DNA of 64,000 nt, taken from the NCBI GenBank assembly GCA_016235555.1, contig JACRKC010000088.1:1-64000 (forward strand), in the 5' to 3' direction. Under the pieces are notes generated by a model, which was not told where the DNA came from, searched no databases, and saw only the letters and a list, made by a program, of their open reading frames with translations. Position numbers and translations under genes: made by a program. Below, in pieces: positions 1 through 8,275 of the stretch (position 1 is the stretch's first letter; each line of letters starts with the position of its first letter). The stretch is from Verrucomicrobiota bacterium (GTDB lineage Bacteria > Verrucomicrobiota > Verrucomicrobiia > Opitutales > Opitutaceae).

Positions 1-83
1 CGAAAGTCTTGAACCGGCGGGCAGGGACGCCCGCCGCTACGCCGAGCCGGCGCGGAGAACTGACTTCAGTTTGAGTCGCACCG
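1..83. repeat. Repeat family A, partial copy cut by window edge
   Basis: The right end carries the family A terminal repeat CTGACTTCAGTTTGAGTC followed by GCACC, the same end found at five other places in the window. The core here is a different hairpin, a GCGGG...CCCGC stem around AGGGACG, so the core is exchangeable between copies. The left end lies outside the window. Confidence 0.6.
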
Positions 84-153
84 TATGCGGCAAAGCAATC
101 CGGTCGGTGGCTTCCCGGTTGGGGCCGGGGGCGCGTGGGTCAGGCGGCGGGTG

Positions 154-1260
154 CTACTTTCGCGGCGGCAAAGTCGCGCCGTCGCGCCACTCGCCGGTGA
201 GCAGCACCTCGTGCTGGTTGGTATCGGGCACGCCCTTCTCGTTGCGGTGCATGAGGCCGATGAGCATTTCAACCGCGAGGGCCCCGATCGTCGCGGGATC
301 GTAGCGCATGCCGGCGCAGTCGAGCGCGGGATGATCCTCGAGATCGATGAGTCCGACATCGCGCGGCACGGCGACGCCCAGCTTCTTCAGCCAGCCGAGC
401 ACGGGGCGGGCGTGGGTGGCGATGAGCGCGTCGGGTTGGCTGCGTTCGAACCAGCGGGCAAACTCCGCTTCGCCGGCCGGCACGGCCGGACACGGCGCGA
501 GGCGATGTTTGGCGAGGAAGTTGAGTTGCTGGCGAAGAAAGGCGCCGAGCCAGCGATCGCCGACGCGCGGACTGTCGTTGGCCTCGGAGAACACAAAGCC
601 GACCCGCCGGTAGCCGCGATCGAGGCAGCGCTGCATGCCCTGCCACACAGTGTCGAAATGGTTTTCCGTGACGTGGTGCAGCACGGGCGAGCGGAGGGTC
701 ATGCCGAGCGAGACGCACGAGAAGCGGCTCCAGTCGAGAGCGAGGGAGCTCTGCCCGGGAGGCAGGCGCCCGATGATCAGGCCGTGGATGCCGCGGGCGG
801 CGAGGATGTCGCAAAAGCGCTCGGAGGTCATGCCGGGCTCGGCGAGCCAGAAGTCTTCCACGTGGTAGCCGAGTTCGCGGGCGCGGCTGACGGCGCCGGG
901 GAAAAAATCAGGGCGGTCGTGGTGAATCGGCTTCCACCCGTAGCGGGTGGGGTAGTTGGTCACGTAGGCGAGCGTGACGTCCTTGACCGCCCGACCGAGG
1001 CGGCGGGTCTGCATGAGCGCCGCGACGAGCGGGTTGGTTTTGTAGCCGAGACGCTCGGCGATCGCCTTCACCCGCGCCCGCGTCTCCGCGGGGATGCGGG
1101 GATGATCGCGCAGCGCGAGCGACACGGTGGTGCGATGCACACCGGCGCGGGCGGCGACGTCTTGCAGAGTAGCGGTGGCCGGCACGCGCCGAGTCACCGG
1201 CGAAAGCGGAGGGCAGTCGAGAGATTTTGTGGGCGGAGCGGCGAGGGACCGGGGTGGCAC
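154..1260 (-). CDS. LacI-family transcriptional regulator (pectin locus)
   Basis: A DNA-binding sugar-responsive repressor or activator of about 368 residues. The helix-turn-helix lies near residues 28-80 (TLQDVAARAGVHRTTVSLAL, then a hinge ending LGYKTNPLVAALM), followed by a periplasmic-binding-protein-like effector domain with the C-terminal segment typical of LacI/XylR-type Gram-negative relatives. The true start may be an internal GTG at about 1197, just before VPATATLQDV, because the first 21 residues are low-complexity and lie outside the family core. It sits immediately downstream of, and on the same strand as, the GH28-TBDR-GH28 run, which points to pectin or galacturonide control. 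The ligand is inferred. A family D inverted repeat separates it from the GH28 gene. Confidence 0.9.
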   Translation of the reverse strand: MPPRSLAAPPTKSLDCPPLSPVTRRVPATATLQDVAARAGVHRTTVSLALRDHPRIPAETRARVKAIAERLGYKTNPLVAALMQTRRLGRAVKDVTLAYVTNYPTRYGWKPIHHDRPDFFPGAVSRARELGYHVEDFWLAEPGMTSERFCDILAARGIHGLIIGRLPPGQSSLALDWSRFSCVSLGMTLRSPVLHHVTENHFDTVWQGMQRCLDRGYRRVGFVFSEANDSPRVGDRWLGAFLRQQLNFLAKHRLAPCPAVPAGEAEFARWFERSQPDALIATHARPVLGWLKKLGVAVPRDVGLIDLEDHPALDCAGMRYDPATIGALAVEMLIGLMHRNEKGVPDTNQHEVLLTGEWRDGATLPPRK

Positions 1261-1309
1261 GGGTCTCCTGACCCGGGGCGGAGAACACGGGTCGGGAGAC
1301 CCGTGCCAC
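1254..1309. repeat. Repeat family D (inverted repeat)
   Basis: Stem arms GTGGCACGGGTCTCCTGACC and GGTCGGGAGACCCGTGCCAC flank a short loop. A second copy is at 57331-57398. It lies at the boundary between the LacI gene and the GH28 gene and may act as a bidirectional hairpin terminator. Confidence 0.7.
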
Positions 1310-1328
1310 GTTCAAATCGCGCGAGCGC

Positions 1329-2774
1329 TCATGGGATGCGCGTCGCATCAAGCGGTTTGCCGTCGACGAGCACGCCGTCCGCGTTGGTCAACTCGAAGAC
1401 TTTGCCGGTCTTGGGCGTGACGGTGACGTTTTTGAAGGTCACGTTTTTCACGTGGCTCAACTTCACGCCCTGCGTCGAGGCGATGGTCATGTTTTCGAAG
1501 GAGATGTTTTGAATCGGTGAATCGTCGAGGCCGGTGAGACGGATCGCGACCGGGGCGCCGTCGGCGGTGACGTCCTTGATGCGGATGTTGCGGAAGAGCG
1601 GCGGCTTCTTGGCGATGGGGGCGTTGCGGTCGGCGGTGTAGTCCATGTTCATGATGACCACGTCCTGCTGCATGTTGCGCACCTTGAGGCGTTCGGCGGT
1701 GACGTTTTCGACGACGCCGCCGCGGTCGCGGCGCGACTTGATGCGCACGGCGCGGTCGGTGCCGTCGAACTCGCAGTCGTGCATGTAGACGTTGCGCACG
1801 TCGCCGGACATCTCGCTGCCGATCACGAGGCCGCCGTGGCCGCGCTTGCTGGAACACCAGCGCATGACCACGTTTTCGGTCGGGCGGGCGACGCGCCAGC
1901 CGTCCTCGTTGTAGCCGGACTTGAGGACGAGGCAGTCGTCGCCGGTGTCGAACACGCAGTGCTCGACGAGGAGGTTGCGGGAGGAGTCGGGGTCGATGCC
2001 GTCGTTGTTCGGGCCGTCGGTGAGGACGTGCACGCGGCGGATGATGATGTTTTCGCAGTAGACGGGATGGAGGGTCCAATTGGGGCCACCGCCGATGGTG
2101 AAACCCTCCATGAGGACGTTGCGGCAGTTGTAGAACACGACGAAGTTCGGGCGGATGGCGGCTTCGACGGTGCCGAAGACGCGCTGCTCGACGGGCACGC
2201 CGCGGGCGGCCATCGCGAAGAATTCCTTCGTCTCTTTCGTCTTCCAGCTCCACCAAGCCTTCGAGTTGCCATTGAGTTTGCCGGGTCCGGTGAGGCCGAC
2301 GTCGGTGCAATCGCGGGCGTAGATGAAAGGGGAGTAGTTGTAGAGTTCGACGCCGCCCACGCGCACGAGCACGACCGGAAGGTAGTCCTCGAACTTGTCG
2401 CTGAAGATGAGTTCGGCGCCGTCCGCGAGGTGCAGCTCGATCTTGCTGCGGAGATGGATGGGGCCGGTGAGCCATTTGCCGGCGGGCACGAGCACGCGGC
2501 CGCCACCGGCGTCGGCGCAGGCCTTGATCGCCGCGGCGATGGCGGCGGTGTTTTTCGTTTCGCCGCCTGCGACGGCGCCGTGAGTGCGGATATCAACCAC
2601 GCGCTTGGGAAACTCGGGTCGCGTCAGTTGCGGCATGGGAAACGGTGCGACGATGGGCGCGATCGGATCGCCGCCCCAAGCGGGCGAGGCGGCGCTGGCC
2701 GCGGCGAGCGGTGCGGCCGCGAGGGCGGAGAGGAAGAACGCGAGGAGGTTTCGAGCGAGGGGCGCGCGACGCAT
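1329..2774 (-). CDS. Exported glycoside hydrolase family 28 (polygalacturonase-like)
   Basis: A secreted right-handed parallel beta-helix pectinase that hydrolyses galacturonan or rhamnogalacturonan backbones. I chose the ATG at 2774 because it gives a clean signal peptide (MRRAPLARNLLAFFLSALAA, then small residues and AAAS); an upstream extension has no signal logic. The GH28 signature set is complete: NDGIDPDS, DTGDDCLVLKSG, RGHGGLVIGSE and RIKSRRDRGG, supplying the catalytic Asp residues and the substrate-binding His and Arg/Lys. The mature protein begins with the usual VVDIRTHGAVAGGETKNT motif. At about 481 residues it has normal GH28 length. It is co-oriented with the TBDR upstream (3216-6326) and a second GH28, forming a polysaccharide locus. 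The exact substrate (homogalacturonan or rhamnogalacturonan) cannot be read from sequence alone. Confidence 0.93.
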   Translation of the reverse strand: MRRAPLARNLLAFFLSALAAAPLAAASAASPAWGGDPIAPIVAPFPMPQLTRPEFPKRVVDIRTHGAVAGGETKNTAAIAAAIKACADAGGGRVLVPAGKWLTGPIHLRSKIELHLADGAELIFSDKFEDYLPVVLVRVGGVELYNYSPFIYARDCTDVGLTGPGKLNGNSKAWWSWKTKETKEFFAMAARGVPVEQRVFGTVEAAIRPNFVVFYNCRNVLMEGFTIGGGPNWTLHPVYCENIIIRRVHVLTDGPNNDGIDPDSSRNLLVEHCVFDTGDDCLVLKSGYNEDGWRVARPTENVVMRWCSSKRGHGGLVIGSEMSGDVRNVYMHDCEFDGTDRAVRIKSRRDRGGVVENVTAERLKVRNMQQDVVIMNMDYTADRNAPIAKKPPLFRNIRIKDVTADGAPVAIRLTGLDDSPIQNISFENMTIASTQGVKLSHVKNVTFKNVTVTPKTGKVFELTNADGVLVDGKPLDATRIP

Positions 2775-2880
2775 GATGGGGATCGATGATGGGCGGGAGG
2801 CGGGCGACGACAACGATGGGATTGCGCGCATCGTAGACTGAGAGGGCGTAGAAAAAGGCTGGCGATCGCGCGAGCCCTGT

Positions 2881-2936
2881 AGCGGAACGCATGAGCGTTT
2901 CGCTCGAAGCGGCGAAAGCCTCACGGCTTCCGCTCC
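2881..2936. repeat. Imperfect inverted repeat
   Basis: The arms AGCGGAACGCATGAGCG and CTCACGGCTTCCGCT can pair imperfectly around a TTTCGCTCGAAGCGGCGAAA centre. It lies in the 440-bp gap between the TBDR and the GH28 gene. No second copy was seen in the window. Confidence 0.4.
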
Positions 2937-2982
2937 CTTGCTGGGCGATCTTTTTCGGCGCGTTCTGAGCCGGAAGTGTGCT

Positions 2983-3085
2983 GTCGGCCGTAGCGGCCGA
3001 CGTCAGGAGGCCGGCGCGCGGTGATGCGTGTCCGCCAGCCTCGTTACCTCGGCTGCTACCGCGTTTCGCGAACTTCAACCGCAAT
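2983..3085. repeat. Repeat family F, copy 1
   Basis: About 100 bp beginning GTCGGCCGTAGCGGCCGAC and ending GTTTCGCGAACTTCAACCGC. A near-identical block is at 9349-9450. The middle contains CCTCGTTACCTCGGC and a variable part. Confidence 0.7.
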
Positions 3086-3129
3086 GTTGGCTGAGAGGTC
3101 CCGCTTCCACGAAGCCGGCGACGATCAGG

Positions 3130-3168
3130 AAACAAAATCCCCGCGCACCGCAGGGCGGTGGCGCGGGG
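3130..3168 (-). terminator. Probable rho-independent terminator of the TBDR gene
   Basis: On the minus strand a GC-rich stem (CCCCGCGCC...GCGCGGGG around a CCTG loop) is followed by ATTTTGTTT. It lies 48 bp past the TBDR stop codon, with half of a family G repeat in between. Confidence 0.55.
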
Positions 3169-3180
3169 GGTGAAGCGAGG

Positions 3181-3211
3181 GAATGCGGGCGCGGGGACGC
3201 GCCCGCCCACC
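3181..3211. repeat. Repeat family G, half copy
   Basis: AATGCGGGCGCGGGGACGCG then CCCGCCCACC is the right half of the element present in full at 14748-14831 and 54621-54704. Confidence 0.55.
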
Positions 3212-3215
3212 TTGG

Positions 3216-6200
3216 TCAGAAGGTGCCCTTGATGCCGACCGTGTATTGGACGCCGAATTCTTCGCGGCGGTAGGTGCGGCTCCAACTCGGCGTGATCACC
3301 GGCGCGTAACGCTGGATGTCCTGCGCGACGTTGGTGAGGTTGCGGGCGTTCAGGAAGACGCCGAGCTTCGGGCTGTAGCGATACTCGAAGTTGGCGTCGA
3401 TGTAGACGCGGGGCTTGAAGTAGTCGTAGTAGCCGAGGTCGTTGCGCGCGACACCGTTGATCGTCACGGTTTGGGCGCCGAGGCGCTGGCGGCCGCGGTA
3501 GTTGAAGTTCACCTGGGCGTTGAACTTCGGCACGCCGTATTTGACGCCCCAGCTGCCGCTCTCGCGGATGAAGTTGCTGAAGTCGGCGAGCGTGGAGCCG
3601 TCGAGGTGCATCTTCTGGCCGTTGGCGTAGACGGTGAATTTGTTGTTGGCCCAGTCGGGCAGCCAGCGGCCGCTCAGCACCTGCGAGTAGTTGAACTCGA
3701 CGCCGGTGACCTGGGCGTCGCCGACGTTGAAGCGGCTGGAGACGTTGAACAGGCCGTTGGCGTAGAGTTGCGGCTCGGGCACGTCGAGCGAGGCGAGCAG
3801 GGCGGCGGTCGCGGGTTGGGTGAGCGTGCCGGTGAAGTTGGAGAAATCCTTCCGGAACGCGCCGACCGAGAAGACGCCGGTCTTCGAGAAGTAGTATTCG
3901 AGGGCGAGGTCGTAGGCCTTGGTCTGGGTGGGCTCGAGGCCGGCGTTGTTGACGCTGATCGTGCCGGAGGTGGCGGTCGTATCCGGCACGCTGAGCGACG
4001 GAATGATGAGATTCATGTCGGGACGGCCGATCGAGCGGGTGACGGCGGCGCGGGCGACGAGCTCGGGCGTGACGTTGAAGGAGAGATCGAGGCTGGGGTA
4101 GAAGCCGTCGTAGTTGCGGTTCGTGACGAGCTTGCGGATGCCGTAGCGGGCGGCGGCGGCGGCGACGGGATCGGTGATGCCCTTGGCGGCGTTGAGGTTG
4201 TTCGTCGGGCCCTGCGCCTCGTCCTCGGTCTTTTCGTAGCGCACGCCGGTGACGGCGCGGAGGCGGTTGTTCACGAAGCGGGCGTCGGCCATCAGGTAGG
4301 CGGCGGAGATGCGCTCCTTGAACCAGAGATTGTTGGTCGACATGTTCTGGATGAGCGTGGCGCCGGAGGGCTCGGCGAAATACTCGGGGTGTTCGCGATA
4401 GAGTTTCCAGTAGCGGTAGGGATCGGGGCTGGGCACGCGCGGCGTCCCGAAGAGGTAGGGGCCGCTGGAATACTGCGGATCGATCAGATCGTAGAGGGAC
4501 AGGCGATCGTCGGCGGTGTTGGCCGTGCGATCGGGGCCGACAAAGGTGCGGGCGCCGGGGTTGTCCTTGCGGATATCGCGAACCTGCTCGGTGATTTGGA
4601 GGCCGGTCTTGAACGCGACCGGGACGCTGAAATTCAGCTCGCGGCGCGCGTTGAAGCGAAGGGTCTTGAACGTATCGACCGAGTCGGCGGGGTTGGTGCC
4701 GGCGGTGCCGACGTTGTAGTTGACGGGATCGGCGAGGTTGATGGCCGTGGTGCCGGTGTTGTTGTAAACGGAGATGCGCGGCACGAGGTAACTGCCCTTG
4801 TCGAGATCGTCGAACCAGACGGTGGCGGCGTTGATCGCGTTGCCGGCGGGATTGCCGCGGAGGTTGATCTGAACGTTTTCGAAGTGGGAATCCTGGTAGT
4901 CGTGATAGTGGTTGGTGGCGTGCGAGAACGAAAGGCCGCCGTCGAGACGCCAGATGGGACCGGTGTGGCGCCATGAAACCTGCGGTTGATAGGTGTAGCC
5001 GTATTTGCGACGGAACGAGGTATTGAGGTTGAGGGTGCCCGCACCGTTGGCGCCGTGGACGAAGGTGCCGTTGACCAAATCGGCCGAGGCGGGCTGCACG
5101 TTGCCGATGGTGTAAGTGACGGGGCGGTTGCTGAACGAGGCGTCGTAGTAGCTCCACTGGAAGTCGGCGGAGAGCACGTCCTGCGGGGTGAAGCGCCAGT
5201 CGAGCGTGGTGCCGACGGAGTCGCGGCGGTTGTTCTTCGGGCCATCCTGCACCTGGTATTGGCGGAGGAAGGGGTGGTCGCCGGTCGCGCCAGCCTGCGC
5301 GCCGGTGGTCGGGCCCCAGTTGGGCTGCGAGCGGTGCTGCGGATAGTAGATGTTGGATTCGAGGAGGCTGAGGGTGAAGCCGAAGTTCTTCGTGACGGGA
5401 CGCGTGTAGACGAGATCGAAGCCGGGCTTCACTTTGCGCGAGGCCTCGTTGGTGGGGCCGCGGGTCTTGCCGAGTTCCTTCTCGTCGCCGTTGGCGCTGA
5501 GGAACACACGGTAATTGAGCGACGGGCGGGAGCGTTCGAACGCACTGCGGGGCACGAGATTCACGGAGCCGCCGAGGGCGTTGGCGGCGACGTCAGGCGT
5601 GCGGGACTTGAACACCTCGATGCGCGACGCGTTGTTGAGCGAGACCTGTTCGAGTTCCTGCGTGCGGCCGGCGTTGGAGGAATTCGCGCTGGCCATCGGA
5701 TTGCCGTTGATGGTGATCGGCGTGTAGTTGGCGGCGACACCGCGGACGGAGATTGTGCGGGCGTCGGGCGAGACGTAGTCGATCGTCACCCCGGGGAGAA
5801 ACTTCACGAAGTCGCCGATGTTGCCCTCGGCGATGTCGCCGAAGGCGTCGGTGTTGACGACGTTCTTGATGTTGGCGGCGAAGCGCTGCTCGTTGATGGC
5901 GATGGCGGCGGCGTCCATCTCGCGCTGGGCGGCGACGGTGAAGGCGTCGAGTTTCAGGACTTCGCCGCCGGTGGCGGCGTCGCTGGCGGCGCCGAGGTTG
6001 ACATCCCGGGTGGTCGACTGGCCGGCGGTCACCGCGACCGTGAGCGTCTGCTCGGGCAGGCCGGTGTAGAACACGCGCACACGCGCGGTGCCGGAGGGCA
6101 CGCCGTCGAGCCGGTAAGAGCCGGCGGCGTCGGTGAGCGTCTGGAGCGCGGTGCCTTCGACAACGACGCGGGCGTTGAAGAGGTAGGAGCCGTTGGTGGC

Positions 6201-6326
6201 GTTGAGCACGCGGCCCTCGATGGTGCCGGTGGAGCCTTGGGCGAGGGCGACGCTCGTCAGGAGAAACAAGCCCGCGAGTGCGCTGCACACGCGTCTGAGG
6301 AGGTTGGTGGTGGTGTCAGGGTGCAT
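3216..6326 (-). CDS. TonB-dependent receptor with N-terminal carboxypeptidase-like domain
   Basis: An outer-membrane 22-strand beta-barrel transporter of 1036 residues, expected to import pectin oligosaccharides using TonB energy. A signal peptide (about residues 1-29, ending VALAQG) is followed by a CarboxypepD_reg-like beta-sandwich (TGTIEGRVLNATNGSYL, about 30-120). A TonB-box-like LKLDAFTV comes next, then the plug domain (FGDIAEGNIGDFVKFLPGVT, ISVRGVAANYTPITINGNP, LGGSVNLV). The barrel ends in the aromatic C-terminus YTVGIKGTF, as needed for BAM recognition. No SusD-like lipoprotein is adjacent, unlike Bacteroidota systems. It lies between two GH28 pectinase genes on the same strand. A candidate palindromic operator sits about 100 bp upstream. 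Confidence 0.93.
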   Translation of the reverse strand: MHPDTTTNLLRRVCSALAGLFLLTSVALAQGSTGTIEGRVLNATNGSYLFNARVVVEGTALQTLTDAAGSYRLDGVPSGTARVRVFYTGLPEQTLTVAVTAGQSTTRDVNLGAASDAATGGEVLKLDAFTVAAQREMDAAAIAINEQRFAANIKNVVNTDAFGDIAEGNIGDFVKFLPGVTIDYVSPDARTISVRGVAANYTPITINGNPMASANSSNAGRTQELEQVSLNNASRIEVFKSRTPDVAANALGGSVNLVPRSAFERSRPSLNYRVFLSANGDEKELGKTRGPTNEASRKVKPGFDLVYTRPVTKNFGFTLSLLESNIYYPQHRSQPNWGPTTGAQAGATGDHPFLRQYQVQDGPKNNRRDSVGTTLDWRFTPQDVLSADFQWSYYDASFSNRPVTYTIGNVQPASADLVNGTFVHGANGAGTLNLNTSFRRKYGYTYQPQVSWRHTGPIWRLDGGLSFSHATNHYHDYQDSHFENVQINLRGNPAGNAINAATVWFDDLDKGSYLVPRISVYNNTGTTAINLADPVNYNVGTAGTNPADSVDTFKTLRFNARRELNFSVPVAFKTGLQITEQVRDIRKDNPGARTFVGPDRTANTADDRLSLYDLIDPQYSSGPYLFGTPRVPSPDPYRYWKLYREHPEYFAEPSGATLIQNMSTNNLWFKERISAAYLMADARFVNNRLRAVTGVRYEKTEDEAQGPTNNLNAAKGITDPVAAAAARYGIRKLVTNRNYDGFYPSLDLSFNVTPELVARAAVTRSIGRPDMNLIIPSLSVPDTTATSGTISVNNAGLEPTQTKAYDLALEYYFSKTGVFSVGAFRKDFSNFTGTLTQPATAALLASLDVPEPQLYANGLFNVSSRFNVGDAQVTGVEFNYSQVLSGRWLPDWANNKFTVYANGQKMHLDGSTLADFSNFIRESGSWGVKYGVPKFNAQVNFNYRGRQRLGAQTVTINGVARNDLGYYDYFKPRVYIDANFEYRYSPKLGVFLNARNLTNVAQDIQRYAPVITPSWSRTYRREEFGVQYTVGIKGTF

Positions 6327-6423
6327 GGAGAAAATGGAAGACGTGAAAAGTCGTCGCGGGGCCGCGAATCGGTTCGGGCATGGGGCACGGAAATGCGAAA
6401 GGGGAATCGGGTAACGTCACCAC

Positions 6424-6441
6424 TTGGGACAGGTGTCCGCG
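6424..6441. promoter_or_regulatory. Candidate LacI-type operator upstream of the TBDR
   Basis: The near-perfect palindrome GGACAGGTGTCC is embedded in TTGGGACAGGTGTCCGCG. The same sequence with one changed centre base (GGACACGTGTCC, also followed by GCG) lies just upstream of the second GH28 gene at 8032-8047. LacI-family operators are short palindromes with a central CG or single base, and two LacI genes flank this cluster. The assignment is an inference. Confidence 0.4.
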
Positions 6442-6489
6442 GGCTGGCAACGACCCCGCCCGCCTGACGGTCTGGCGGGCGGGAGTGGA

Positions 6490-7995
6490 CTACGGGGTCA
6501 CGGTCGCCGCCGTGGGGCCGGCGCGGTGGCGCACGCCCGACGTGGCTTTGAAGGTGCCGAGTTTGGCGAGGTCGGCGGAGCCGTTGCCGGTGACGTCGTC
6601 GAGCACGAGGTCCCGCGAGGCGTCGAACTTGAACGCGGGACCGTTGGTCGCGGCCATGCGCACGCTGTGCAGTTCGAGATCGGCCGCGCATTCCACGAGG
6701 AAGCCGGTTTTGCCGGTCGCGTTGATATCGGTGAAGCGGAGCTGCTCGATCGCTTTTTCGGGGAGGCCGACGATTTTCGCGACCTGCGCAGCGTCGATGA
6801 CGGCGATGTTGCTGTAGGAGAAATTGCGGAAGATCGGGGTCTTTTCGTTGAGCGGGGCATCGGGGGTGGCCGAGTAGCGGGTGTTGATCTCGAACGCATA
6901 CTTGGTGGCCTTTTCGATCACCCAGTTGTCGAAGCGGAAATTCTGGAGCACGCCGCCGCGGCCGCGCTGGCTTTTGATGCGGATGCCGCACTCGGTGCCG
7001 ACCGAGACGCAGTTGCTGGCGGTGATGTTGCGGATGCCGCCGGAGGTCTCGCTGCCGATGACGACGGCGCCGTGACCCTGATACATCACGCAGTTGGTGA
7101 TCGTGATGAATTCGGTGGGGACGTTGGTGCGGAGGCCGTCGTTGTCGCGGCCGGATTTGATCACGATGCAGTCGTCGCTGGTGTTGAAGAAGCAGTCGGA
7201 GATGCGGACGTTGCGGGTGGAGTCGATGTCGATGCCGTCGCCGTTCGGGCCTTCGCCCTCGGCCGAGTGCTGGCCTTCGGGATCGGCGGAGACGAAGCGC
7301 ACACCGCGCACGACCATGTCGTCGCAATAAACCGGATGCAGCAGCCACATCGGGGATTTGAAGAGGGTGACGCCTTCGACGAGGATGTTCTTGCAGTGGT
7401 AGAGGCCCACGAGGGAGGGGCGGAGGAATTTGGCGGCCTGGGTGAAGTCGGCGGCGGTGAGTTTCTCGCCGGACTCGATCCGCTGATAAATGGCGCGCCA
7501 GGCGGCCTGGTTGGCCGCGGCGTCCTCGCCGGGGGGGGATTTGCGGCCGCGGCTGTTGGAGCGCCACCACCAGTTCCAGCCCTGGCCGTTGAGCGTGCCG
7601 CGGCCGGTGATGGCGATGTTGTGCTTGCCGTTGGCGTAGATGAGCGGGGCGTGCGTGTGGACGTTGGTGCATTCCCAACGCGACGGCACGATCGGGGAGT
7701 CGGCGGGATCGCCGCTGTAGAGCAACTCGGCGCCGGCATCGAGGTGCAGCGTGAGGTTGCTCTCCAAGGCGATGGACCCGGTGAGGTATTTCCCCGCGGG
7801 CACCCAGACGGTGCCGCCGCCGGCCACAGCGGCGGTGGCGACGGCCTTGGCGAAGGCCGCGGTGTTTTTCGTTTTGCCGTCGGCCACCGCGCCGTAATCC
7901 AGGACATTGTAGACGCTGGCGCGCGGGGCGGCCGGCTGGGCGAAGAGGCTGGCGCTGCACAGCGCGAGCAAGGCGGACAGGGTGAGGAGGCGCAT
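6490..7995 (-). CDS. Exported glycoside hydrolase family 28 (polygalacturonase-like), second copy
   Basis: A secreted beta-helix pectinase of about 501 residues. The ATG at 7995 opens directly onto a signal peptide (MRLLTLSALLALCSASLFAQ) and the conserved start of the fold VLDYGAVADGKTKNTAAF. The catalytic motifs are all present: NGDGIDIDSTRN, NTSDDCIVIKSG, GHGAVVIGSE and GIRIKSQRGRGG. It is clearly diverged from the first GH28 in the cluster, including a longer insertion after the helix start (GQGWNWWWRSNSRGRKSPPG), so the two enzymes probably cut different pectin bonds or chain positions. It is upstream of the TBDR on the same strand with a 163-bp gap. The candidate operator at 8032-8047 lies about 40 bp upstream of its start. 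Confidence 0.93.
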   Translation of the reverse strand: MRLLTLSALLALCSASLFAQPAAPRASVYNVLDYGAVADGKTKNTAAFAKAVATAAVAGGGTVWVPAGKYLTGSIALESNLTLHLDAGAELLYSGDPADSPIVPSRWECTNVHTHAPLIYANGKHNIAITGRGTLNGQGWNWWWRSNSRGRKSPPGEDAAANQAAWRAIYQRIESGEKLTAADFTQAAKFLRPSLVGLYHCKNILVEGVTLFKSPMWLLHPVYCDDMVVRGVRFVSADPEGQHSAEGEGPNGDGIDIDSTRNVRISDCFFNTSDDCIVIKSGRDNDGLRTNVPTEFITITNCVMYQGHGAVVIGSETSGGIRNITASNCVSVGTECGIRIKSQRGRGGVLQNFRFDNWVIEKATKYAFEINTRYSATPDAPLNEKTPIFRNFSYSNIAVIDAAQVAKIVGLPEKAIEQLRFTDINATGKTGFLVECAADLELHSVRMAATNGPAFKFDASRDLVLDDVTGNGSADLAKLGTFKATSGVRHRAGPTAATVTP

Positions 7996-8031
7996 CGGGG
8001 CGAAGGGATTTTCGGGAGGGTCAGCGTTTAA

Positions 8032-8047
8032 GGGACACGTGTCCGCG
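8032..8047. promoter_or_regulatory. Candidate LacI-type operator upstream of GH28
   Basis: The perfect 12-bp palindrome GGACACGTGTCC is followed by GCG, about 38 bp upstream of the GH28 start. It matches the site at 6424-6441 in 15 of 16 positions. It also sits between divergently transcribed GH28 and LacI genes, the classic operator location. Confidence 0.42.
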
Positions 8048-8074
8048 TCAAGAGCCGAGTGCCCGCGGCGGGGG

Positions 8075-8212
8075 GTGTGACTCAAACTGAGGCCAGCGAT
8101 TTGTAGCGGCGGTCTATGACCGCCGTCGAGGCACGGCTGGCGGTTCGTCGGCGGTCATAGACCGCCGCTACAGCCAAGGCCTCCGGAACTGACCTCAGTT
8201 TGAGTTACACCC
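8075..8212. repeat. Repeat family A (MITE-like, terminal inverted repeats)
   Basis: The element begins GTGACTCAAACTGAGG and ends CTCAGTTTGAGTTACACC, a terminal inverted repeat of about 19-20 bp. Inside is a second inverted repeat, GTAGCGGCGGTCTATGACCG against CGGTCATAGACCGCCGCTAC. It occupies most of the gap between the GH28 gene and the divergent LacI gene. Confidence 0.85.
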
Positions 8213-8275
8213 CGCGGCGGGGCCGTTGACAGCGGGACGCGCGCGGGGCCATGCTCGCCGCTCCGTCCCTCCGCC

